Source: Pleurocapsales cyanobacterium LEGE 10410
GTDB lineage: Bacteria; Cyanobacteriota; Cyanobacteriia; Cyanobacteriales; Xenococcaceae
Assembly: GCA_015207195.1 (NCBI GenBank)
Contig: JADEXJ010000010.1
Location: 1-64,000 of the forward strand
Direction of reading: 5' to 3'
DNA: 64,000 bases
Under the pieces are notes generated by a model, which had not been told where the DNA came from, did not search any database, and saw only the letters and a program-made list of their open reading frames with translations. The position numbers and the translations under genes were made by a program. Shown one piece after another: positions 47,497 through 55,423 of this stretch (positions within the stretch are counted from its first letter, which is position 1; each line of letters opens with the position of its first letter).

Positions 47497-49543
47497 ATGC
47501 AGCAAGATATATATCCTAAGGATTTATCAGTATCCTTGGATAAGTTTGTACGACAGATGCACCGACTAAATAGAGCGGAAAACCCTAGATTGGTGTTTCA
47601 AATCATCACTAAGTGGACTAAAGGTCAACCTTTGCTAACTAAAAAACTTTCACAGTACGTCCTAGAATCTAAACAAAAAATTGCTCTGGGTGACGAAGCC
47701 TCTACCGTAGAAACAATCGTGCGCAATCGCTTGCTCAAAGAGTTCAAACAAGATGAATTGACTCTGCACATTAGAAAACTACTTTATGTCAAAGATTTAA
47801 GCGTGCTGCTTGAAAAAACCCAGGGCAAGATAACGAATAGGAAAAAAATTTATTTACAAAGTTTGCAAACTGAATTGGGCTTATCAGATCGACAATGCCG
47901 AACGATCAATAGCCATTATTTAGCTTTTAATTCAAGATCGAGCAATAGTTTTTCCTTACCGAGCGATAACAAAATTACCAAGATCAATCCAGAACAAGCA
48001 GACGATTATCGAGATTTAATCTCACTACTTGAAAGTTCTCCTGTAGATGGTCAGTTGGATATTGCCGATCGCACTATAAGTTTTGATTCTCAAAAGCCAG
48101 TTGCTAAAAGTTTATTAAAAACTAGAAAGTTTTGGCTGGGAATGACAACTTGTTTATTCACAATCTTATTAACCAAGTATTTGATTGGTAAAAAAAACTG
48201 GCAAAATGTTACTGCCGTAAATGTCGGGCAAACAGAAACTGGCTGCACCAATTCAATTAATCGTGAGTCGCCACGAATGAGCTGGGGAGAAAAGTTATTA
48301 GCGCAAAAACACAACAATCTTCTACCTTCAAGCAAAATTGCCTTGTATGAAGCTACCGCAGCTTTTGCCCAGTGCAAATATTCAATTGCCGAAAACAAAT
48401 TCCGAACAGCTTTAGAATTAGAAAAAAATAATCCTGAAGCTTTAATCTATCTAAATAATGCTATGGCACTCGGTCGAGATCGCCTTAAAATAGCTGTCAG
48501 CGTCCCTTTGGGAAACAAGCCAGAAATTGCTCGCGAAATTCTGCGCGGTGTGGCGCAGGTGCAGACAGAAATTAATCAGCAAGGTGGAATTAGAGGCAAT
48601 TTACTCCTGGTACAAATTGTCAACGATGATAATAACCCTGAGATTTCTCGTCAGGTAGCCAGAAAGCTAACGGCAGATCGCGATATGTTAGCGGTTATCG
48701 GACATAACGATAGCGATGCGTCTCTTGCTGCCTCAGATATTTACCAACAGCAAGGGTTTAGTGATGATTTCTCCTACTAGCTCTAGCATGGAGTTATCGG
48801 GTGTTGGTAGCTACATTATGAGAACAACGCCTAGCGTGGCGGTTTTGGCTAATGCTTTGGCAAGTTATGCTTTAGTTAGCGACTATAGTAAAGTCGCTGT
48901 CTGTTCCGATTCTAGTAGTTCTGCTAGTAGTTCTTTTGCTCGGCAATTTGTTACTGAAATTATCAAAGATAGCGGGGAGATCTTGCCCGTTGAGTGTGAC
49001 TTCGCACGAGAAGACTTGAATCCCATACCTATTATCGAACAGGCAATTGCTCAAAACGCTGATGCTTTACTCTTAGCCCCTTCTCTAGGCAAAAATTATC
49101 GAGCGATCGCGATTGCTCAGGCAAACCAACAGCGTTTACCCCTACTAGGTAATCATTCTCTTTATACCTATGAAACAATCCATGGGAAGGAGGCAGTTGC
49201 GGGAATGGTTTTAGCTGCTCCTTGGTTACCAGAGGCAACACCCAACAACGACTTTGAGCGGTCAACTATCAAATTCTGGGGTGGCAAAGTCAATTGGCGT
49301 ACAGCAATGGCTTATGATGCTGCCAAAGCTATTGTTGAAGGGTTGAAACAGTCTGATACTCGCGCTCAACTTCAGTCAGCGATGACTCAGCTCGATTTTC
49401 AGGTAGACGGGGCAACGGGTAAATTTCGGTTTAAGCAGGGCGATCGCGCTGGCAAAGTTCAGCTTGCCTACATTGCCCCACCCGACCAAAATCACTCTAA
49501 ATACTGGTTTGCCAAGCTAAATATTAACGGCAAAATCAAGTAA
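47497..49543 (+). pseudogene. Membrane-anchored amino-acid-type ABC substrate-binding protein, frameshifted
   Basis: The upstream frame (427 aa, 47497-48780) carries an N-terminal cytoplasmic region, similar by eye to the winged-helix part of AAA-like NTPases (WTKGQPLLTKKLSQYV), a membrane helix (FWLGMTTCLFTILLTKYLIG), and the first half of a Peripla_BP_6 domain (ISVPLGN-like AVSVPLGNKPEIAREIL; VIGHNDSDASLAASDIYQQQG). The second half continues in the +1 frame (LVMISPTSSSMELSG to the stop at 49543). One extra base, most likely in GGG at 48754-48756, would account for it; removing one G gives a 681 aa protein. Mutation or assembly error; both halves otherwise look conserved. Confidence 0.85.
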
Positions 49544-49974
49544 TCTTTACCCTGACTTAAACTCCTGTCCCAAAAAACCGCTGCGCTCAAAAACTTGAGC
49601 CAAATTTTTGGTGATTGCCCACGATTACCTGTGATAGTGATAGTCTTAAATCTAGGAGATCGCTGATGGCAATCCGAGGATATTTATGGATCAATTTGTC
49701 AGCAATTCGTTATTTCTAGCTACTATTACAAAGGACGCTTAATTCCTGTTCAAAATCTTTTGTTGAGGAATTTCCTAGTCGGCATTTGAGAATTCATAGA
49801 ATTAGATGTAGGCGAAGAAATATTGAAACAGCGTTTTGATTACCATAGACTTGCAAAAAAAGTGTTGCTATAAAATTTTCTTAATTTTTTTGTGGAGCTA
49901 TGTTAATTTAATTTAAGCAGGGAATTGCAAAGCCCTGATTGATATTGCAAATACCGTTTCTCTCGGAATAAATA
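49544..49974. other. Intergenic region upstream of the sugar-phosphate cyclase
   Basis: 431 bp. It has a weak terminator (49585-49608) for the upstream gene and two ATTGCAAA direct repeats, 49924-49931 and 49944-49951, 20 bp apart, close to the cyclase start. A tiny frame near 49666 is not credible. Confidence 0.55.
49585..49608 (+). terminator. Weak hairpin terminator
   Basis: GCTCAA-AAAC-TTGAGC followed by CAAATTTTT, 42 bp after the substrate-binding protein gene. Confidence 0.5.
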
Positions 49975-51735
49975 ATGACAAAGACAACCTCAGCAGTTAA
50001 GGTGTTTATCTCCACGTATAACTGTAAATCTCTAGCGTCTCAAAATTTAGAGAACGCTGTAGAAGCTGTCTGTAACAGCGAGCAATTTAAAAACTTGTTG
50101 CTTTCCTTGATCGACAGCCCCGCCTTTTCCGAACAACTGGGTCGAGAGTTTGCTTTAGCTGAAGCGGTAGAAGGACTATCTGCCTGTCGTAAGCTTCGCA
50201 GCAGTCTCAACCTCTCCTTGAGTAACTTTTTTGGTGTGTTGGCTGAACTTATTACTGCCTTTGATAAAACTGCTGGAAAGGAATGGTATACATTTGCCAA
50301 TAGAATACACTCTACTGAATTAGGCAAAATCAAACTTTTGGATCGCCTGTTGAACAGTTCAGAGCGAGATTTCTATCAAGATTTAGCCGAACGTCTAGTA
50401 GCAGAAAATCCTCATGCAATATATCCTACTTCCAACTACCGAGAAAGTCGCGGTTATGTTGAAAGTACCGCCGATGACCAAACCATCGAAGCAGTAGTGA
50501 GGTCTAGTACTTTTACCTCAGTAAAAGTTATCGACAATTCTCTCAACCACGAACAGTTGATGTTAAGAGATATTTACATCTCTCACGGACGCTGTGTCTG
50601 TTTAGTCGATCGCAATGTAGAGCGTTACTTTGGTGAGAAAATCGAACATTATTTCGACTATCACGGTATCAAATTGGAAAAGCTAGTATATCGTGCAATG
50701 GAAGTAGACAAAGGCATCTACACCGTTGAAAAAATGCTCGGCGACTTTAAGCGTTTGGGTGTATCTCGCAATGAACCCGTGTTAATCGTCGGTGGTGGTG
50801 TATTAGCGGATACTGGTGGACTTGCCTGCGCTTTATACCATCGCAACACGCCTTACATCATGCTATCGACATCAATCGTAGCTGGCATCGATGCAGGACC
50901 ATCCCCTCGAACCTGCTGTGATGGTTTTGGCTATAAGAATCTCTTTGGTGCCTATCACCCGCCAGTCGTGTCAATTACCGATCGTTATTTCTTCAAAACC
51001 TTAAGAGAAGGATGGTTGCGTCATGGCATTATTGAGATTATTAAAATGGCTGTAACCAAAGATGCAGAACTATTTAGCTATTTGGAACAGGCAGGACCAG
51101 ACCTGATTCAAACCCGCTTTGGTACTGTAGACTGCGAGCCAGAAGATGAGATCAACGATCTGTCTCAGAAAATTTTGGGGGCTGCTCTACGAAGCTATGT
51201 CGCTGCTGAATACGACAATATGTATGAAACACATCAATGCCGTCCTCACGCTTATGGTCATACCTGGTCACCTGGATTTGAAATCGAAGCTGGCTTACTA
51301 CACGGACACGCAGTTTCTATCGGCATGGGCTTTGGAGCTTATTTGAGCTATCGCTTGAACTGGATTGATCGAGAACAATTCCACAGAATTATGCGTTTGA
51401 TTAGCTCTTTTGGGCTGAGTCTCTGGCACGACATCATGCTCAAAACCGAAACTCTTTGGGGGTCTCAAGTGAAGATTATCCAAAAGCGTGGCGGTAATTT
51501 GGCTGCACCGTTACCTAAAGACGAAATTGGTCAATGTGGCTATCTCAACTCTCTAACTCGCGAAGAACTCGATAGCGCGATCGCCGAATATCGAGAAATT
51601 TGCGCTGAATATCCCAGAAAAGGTCTGGGTATAGAACCACACTGTAGCGATGTAGGACTAGAAGATCCTTCTACAGTAGCTCAAGCCCCAGCAGAATCTA
51701 ACCCTGTATCAGAACAAACATTATCAGCCGTGTAA
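49975..51735 (+). CDS. Sugar-phosphate cyclase (dehydroquinate-synthase-like, C7-cyclitol type)
   Basis: 586 aa. The first ~175 residues are a helical N-terminal region without a known family. Residues 180-560 form a DHQS-like cyclase: NAD loop VGGGVLADTGGLA, active-site region DAGPSPRTCCDGFGYKNLFGAY, and metal-binding Glu in HGIIEIIKMAVTKDAELF and His in AYGHTWSPGFEIEAGLLHGHAV. By eye alignment the DHQS Lys of GGKT is Arg312, while the later Lys-Asn (YKN) is kept. This points to a sedoheptulose-7-phosphate cyclase (EEVS or DDGS relative), not the shikimate-pathway enzyme. Product not predictable. It is followed 43 bp later by a DUF6492-like gene. Confidence 0.85.
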   Translation: MTKTTSAVKVFISTYNCKSLASQNLENAVEAVCNSEQFKNLLLSLIDSPAFSEQLGREFALAEAVEGLSACRKLRSSLNLSLSNFFGVLAELITAFDKTAGKEWYTFANRIHSTELGKIKLLDRLLNSSERDFYQDLAERLVAENPHAIYPTSNYRESRGYVESTADDQTIEAVVRSSTFTSVKVIDNSLNHEQLMLRDIYISHGRCVCLVDRNVERYFGEKIEHYFDYHGIKLEKLVYRAMEVDKGIYTVEKMLGDFKRLGVSRNEPVLIVGGGVLADTGGLACALYHRNTPYIMLSTSIVAGIDAGPSPRTCCDGFGYKNLFGAYHPPVVSITDRYFFKTLREGWLRHGIIEIIKMAVTKDAELFSYLEQAGPDLIQTRFGTVDCEPEDEINDLSQKILGAALRSYVAAEYDNMYETHQCRPHAYGHTWSPGFEIEAGLLHGHAVSIGMGFGAYLSYRLNWIDREQFHRIMRLISSFGLSLWHDIMLKTETLWGSQVKIIQKRGGNLAAPLPKDEIGQCGYLNSLTREELDSAIAEYREICAEYPRKGLGIEPHCSDVGLEDPSTVAQAPAESNPVSEQTLSAV

Positions 51736-51778
51736 GTCGTATAAACTAGCAGTTCGAGATTGATACTAAATAAAAATT

Positions 51779-52810
51779 ATGTCCCTAGAAGTATTTGACT
51801 TTGTTATCCCTCTTTACCGCGTACGTTGGAATACCAGAGCCGTTTTAGAGGGCATTACTACCCATTATCAGCCGAGATCGATTCATGTGATCGCTCCTGC
51901 TACTCAGGTAGAAAAACTCAAACAAGAATCTCAGAACTGGAAAATTTCTCCCCTTTATCTGTATGAAGAAGAAACTTTTTTCAATTCCGACGATTTAACT
52001 AAGGAAAAAATTTGTGCAAAACTCGATTTGGAACAGTCTCTTTATACTCCTGGTTGGTTCTATCAACAGCTATTAAAATTAGGTGCGTTTGAAGGGATTG
52101 AGAACCTCAGTGAATGGTATGTTGTTTGGGATAGCGATCTGCTTCCCGTCGATGCCTGGTCTTTGACCAAGAAACAACAACAGGCTGTTCAATACTCGTT
52201 TGCTTTACTGCAACACAATGGCTGGGGTAACGATAGCATCGTAGCTAAATGGGATAAATGGATTTCTTGCGTGCTTGGAGTTGAAGCTCAAAAAGACCAC
52301 GAAGGAACTTTTATTCCCCATCATATGTGGTTTAAACAGGAGCATCTTAAATCATTTGCCCGTCAGGTCAATAAGTACTATCAATCAAAGGAACATTGGC
52401 TTTTGTTAATAATGGATTCTGCCAACGAGTTTGGCACTTTTAGTGAATACTGGTCTTATGTATCTTGGGTAGCTGCTCACGCTCCACAAGATCTCTCTTT
52501 TCATCCTTACGAAAGCTATGGAGAAACTTCCGAAAGATTTTTTGACGACGGTACTGGTCTCTTTTCGGCAGCTTTAAAACAGCACGTGATACCTACTTCT
52601 GAAGCTGATTACTTTTATCCGTCCTACGCGGAAATAGCCTCATTTATTGAAGCAGAGTATGGTTCTGATGCCTTGCCGTCCTCTCTATCTTTTGAAAGTA
52701 GTCCCCGACATCTCAAGAAGGATGAAAAGAATATGCACATTGAGGAATTACGCTCTCGCTGGAATCCTAGAGATACAGACACAGCAGAATCTGAGCGAAA
52801 TGTAGCTTAA
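51779..52810 (+). CDS. DUF6492-like, glycosyltransferase-like protein
   Basis: 343 aa, soluble. It starts LEVFDFVIPLYRVRWN, continues with a central WYVVWDSDLLPVD (a DxD-like acidic motif) and contains PHHMWFKQEHL and FGTFSEYWSYVSWV. The pattern fits the DUF6492 group of nucleotide-sugar-using proteins. It lies 43 bp after the cyclase, so it probably modifies the same product. Exact family membership is by eye. Confidence 0.7.
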   Translation: MSLEVFDFVIPLYRVRWNTRAVLEGITTHYQPRSIHVIAPATQVEKLKQESQNWKISPLYLYEEETFFNSDDLTKEKICAKLDLEQSLYTPGWFYQQLLKLGAFEGIENLSEWYVVWDSDLLPVDAWSLTKKQQQAVQYSFALLQHNGWGNDSIVAKWDKWISCVLGVEAQKDHEGTFIPHHMWFKQEHLKSFARQVNKYYQSKEHWLLLIMDSANEFGTFSEYWSYVSWVAAHAPQDLSFHPYESYGETSERFFDDGTGLFSAALKQHVIPTSEADYFYPSYAEIASFIEAEYGSDALPSSLSFESSPRHLKKDEKNMHIEELRSRWNPRDTDTAESERNVA

Positions 52811-52955
52811 ACAAGTTGAGATCTAGGCAACAGCGCCAGTTAATAGTTGCAAACAGGAAACTTATGTTTAAGGCTTAACTAGATTACTAAATACCAACTC
52901 GATTATCAATATTTAGATTTGGATGATAGCGATGGCTTGTTATCATCCATTTTGT

Positions 52956-53092
52956 TATATAGTCATTCTAAATAGAAACCATATTGATAATAGAAGCTGT
53001 AACAGTTAAGTGTAACCCATCTGCCATCTGCCATCTGCCATCTGCCTTCCATCACAGATAAACCTGCGGAAATTAATTGGAATGACTATATA
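52956..53092. mobile_element. Small MITE-like element with 13 bp inverted terminal repeats
   Basis: TATATAGTCATTC (52956-52968) is exactly inverted as GAATGACTATATA (53080-53092), bounding a 137 bp non-coding segment. It contains a heptamer array. No ORF. The TATAGTCATTC core recurs at 32359-32369. A non-autonomous element is likely but target duplication is not clear. Confidence 0.6.
53017..53044 (+). repeat. Heptanucleotide tandem repeat (CCATCTG)x4
   Basis: Four perfect 7 bp units inside the MITE-like element. Confidence 0.9.
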
Positions 53093-53262
53093 TGGATATT
53101 TTTAAGTGTGTATATCGTAAAGCTTAGAGTAATTGAAGCTCATTATTCAAAAATTAGCTTAACAATTATGTATTCTTAATTAAATACTATAAAATAGGGC
53201 AGTTTAGATTATTTATAATATCAAAACTTTTGCAAGGTAGGGTAGTAACAGTTATATAGTTA

Positions 53263-54234
53263 ATGAGATTTGAATTTGTAGACTTGTTCGCTGGTATTGG
53301 GGGCATGAGACTCAGTTTTGAAAACATAGGAGCAAAGTGCGTTTTCTCATCCGAATGGGATAAATACGCTCAAGATACATATGAAGCGAACTTTGGAGAA
53401 CGTCCCAATGGCGATATTACCAAAATATCTTCTAAAGAAATTCCTAAACATGATATTTTATTGGCTGGATTTCCCTGCCAGGCATTTAGCATTTGTGGCG
53501 AGCAAAAAGGTTTTTTAGATACTAGAGGCACTTTGTTTTTTAATATTGAAAAAATCATTAAAGCCCAAAAACCATATAGTTTTTTATTAGAAAATGTTAA
53601 AAATTTAAAATCTCACGACCAGGGAAGAACTTTTGCAACTATTATCAATCGTTTGGAAACTTTAGGATACTTTGTTCATCACAGTATTCTAAATTCCCTG
53701 GACTTTGGTATTCCTCAAAAAAGAGAAAGAACTATAATTGTAGGCTTTAGAGAAAATATTACATTCTCATTCCCTAAACCATTAACTATTAAACCAGATT
53801 TATCGACAATACTAGAAAATGATTCAGAAATTGATCCTAAGTTTTTTGTTTCTCCAGAAATAAAAAGAAAAAGATTTTCAAAAGTCAAACCCAACTATCC
53901 GACCCCCTCTATTTGGCATGAAAATAAAAGTGGTAATATTTCTGCGCTTGAGTACTCTTGCGCTTTGAGAGCAGGAGCATCTTATAACTATCTTTTAGTA
54001 AATGGAATAAGAAGACTAACTCCCAGAGAATTGCTTCGCCTTCAAGGTTTTCCCGATACATTTAAAGTTGTCGTTCCTTACAGTCAAATTAGAAAACAAA
54101 CAGGCAATAGTGTCACCGTACCTGTTATTCAAGCCGTAGCAGAACAAATGCTTGTGAGCATTGAATCAAAATTACCTGCTGCACCAAAGTATATACAGCA
54201 AGAATTATGGCAAACAGTTCGTCCAGTAACTTAG
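53263..54234 (+). CDS. DNA cytosine-5 methyltransferase (M.HaeII-like)
   Basis: 323 aa. All main m5C motifs are present: I DLFAGIGGMRLSFE, IV catalytic GFPCQAFS (Cys nucleophile), VI ENVKNL, VIII QKRERTIIVGF, and the C-terminal IX/X RLTPRELLRLQGFPD and RKQTGNSVTVPVI. Length and partner suggest the HaeII type (recognition RGCGCY), which is inference. Composition is lower in G+C than neighbouring genes, and it overlaps the nuclease gene by 28 bp. Confidence 0.9.
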   Translation: MRFEFVDLFAGIGGMRLSFENIGAKCVFSSEWDKYAQDTYEANFGERPNGDITKISSKEIPKHDILLAGFPCQAFSICGEQKGFLDTRGTLFFNIEKIIKAQKPYSFLLENVKNLKSHDQGRTFATIINRLETLGYFVHHSILNSLDFGIPQKRERTIIVGFRENITFSFPKPLTIKPDLSTILENDSEIDPKFFVSPEIKRKRFSKVKPNYPTPSIWHENKSGNISALEYSCALRAGASYNYLLVNGIRRLTPRELLRLQGFPDTFKVVVPYSQIRKQTGNSVTVPVIQAVAEQMLVSIESKLPAAPKYIQQELWQTVRPVT

Positions 54235-55310
54235 AAGATGCTCGACAGGCTCTTGATTCAATTATCAAAAAATCTAGAATACATTTTTACAAACCAATTC
54301 AAATTGCCGAAATTTTATTTGAACACAGAGTCAAAGGCAAAATCGATCTTAACAATTTAGAAGATTATAGAAACAATTCTAAAAAATGGCGTGATGGAAT
54401 CACTCAAAAGTTCCTCGGTCGAATTTGTACTTCAAGCGCAAAGTTTCAAGATAATTTGTTTGAAACTAATGCAATGCCTCCCAAACTACTTTCAATATTG
54501 GGTGATTTTAATCGACAAGGAAATGGAATTGTAGAAGCCCATATCTACAAATCATTCTCTGATAAATATCTACAATTAAATAGAGGATTAAACTATTGTC
54601 TTAATTCTTAACCTAATACATTTTATTTAGATGAATTTATTAATTTGTTTTGGAGTGAACCAGGATTAAAAAGATCTATCGATAAGGTATTTGAAATAAT
54701 TGTTTATTCGCTTTTTGAAACTATTGTTACTAGTGCAGCTATAAAAATTGAAATTAATGCTAAAGATCCCAATCGAATTTTAACGGAATTTCCAGAATTT
54801 GCTGAAAAAGTTCTGGGATTTGACAAGCAAAACCGTAATTTATCGCTCGATGCGCATTTTCATCGCGTAGGGGTAACCAATGCTGCTGATCGCGGATTAG
54901 ATATTTTCGCTAACTTTGGTTCTGTGGTGCAAGTTAAACATTTAAATTTATCTGAAGAAATAGCAGAAGGAGTAGCCGAAACAATTACATCCAACAAAAT
55001 TGTCATCGTGTGTAAAAATGTCGAGGCTAGAGTAATCAATTCACTATTAACTCAAATTGGATGGCGATCGCGTATTCAGGCAATAATTACTATTGAAGAA
55101 TTAACTGATTGGTACGAACGAGCCTTAATAGGTAACCGTTCTCATTTATTGGCGGATAAGCTACTAAGAAATATGAGAGAACAAATTCAATTAGAGTTCC
55201 CTTCAGTTGGCAATGATAAATTTGCTGATTTTATTAAAAGTAGAAACTATCATCGAGTTGATTATGCTGATTGGAAATCATTTTGCTCCGAGCAAAACTA
55301 CGGAACATAG
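54207..55310 (+). pseudogene. HaeII-like type II restriction endonuclease with an in-frame stop
   Basis: Start ATG at 54207 inside the end of the methyltransferase gene. The frame runs 134 codons to TAA at 54609-54611 (after RGLNYCLNS), then continues open in the same frame to 55310 (PNTFYLDEFINLFWSEPGLK onward). Removing the stop gives about 367 aa, close to HaeII-family length. The first part (QALDSIIKKSRIHFYKPIQIAEILFEHR) and the second (ADRGLDIFANFGSVVQVKHLN) look like a HaeII nuclease. The DxFxxxxxxVQVKH segment probably contains the catalytic acids and Lys. A single nonsense mutation thus separates the N terminus from the catalytic part. Confidence 0.8.
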
Positions 55311-55372
55311 ATTATTGTTCTATCAAAAACTTATCAAATTTTTGCCACTCACAATTTATAACCAGAGTAAAT

Positions 55373-55398
55373 AAAAAAAGTGGGCGATTAGCCCACTT
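55373..55398 (-). terminator. Rho-independent terminator of clpC
   Basis: AAGTGGGC (55378-55385) and GCCCACTT (55391-55398) form a perfect 8 bp stem with a 5 nt loop; on the minus strand seven or eight T-rich bases follow. It is about 26 bp after the clpC stop. Confidence 0.93.
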
Positions 55399-55423
55399 CA
55401 GTAATTAATCAATCTCAATCAAA

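Larger units (their letters stand above)
52811..53262. other. Intergenic region before the restriction-modification genes
   Basis: 452 bp A+T-rich gap, containing the MITE-like element 52956-53092 and its heptamer repeat. Confidence 0.6.
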
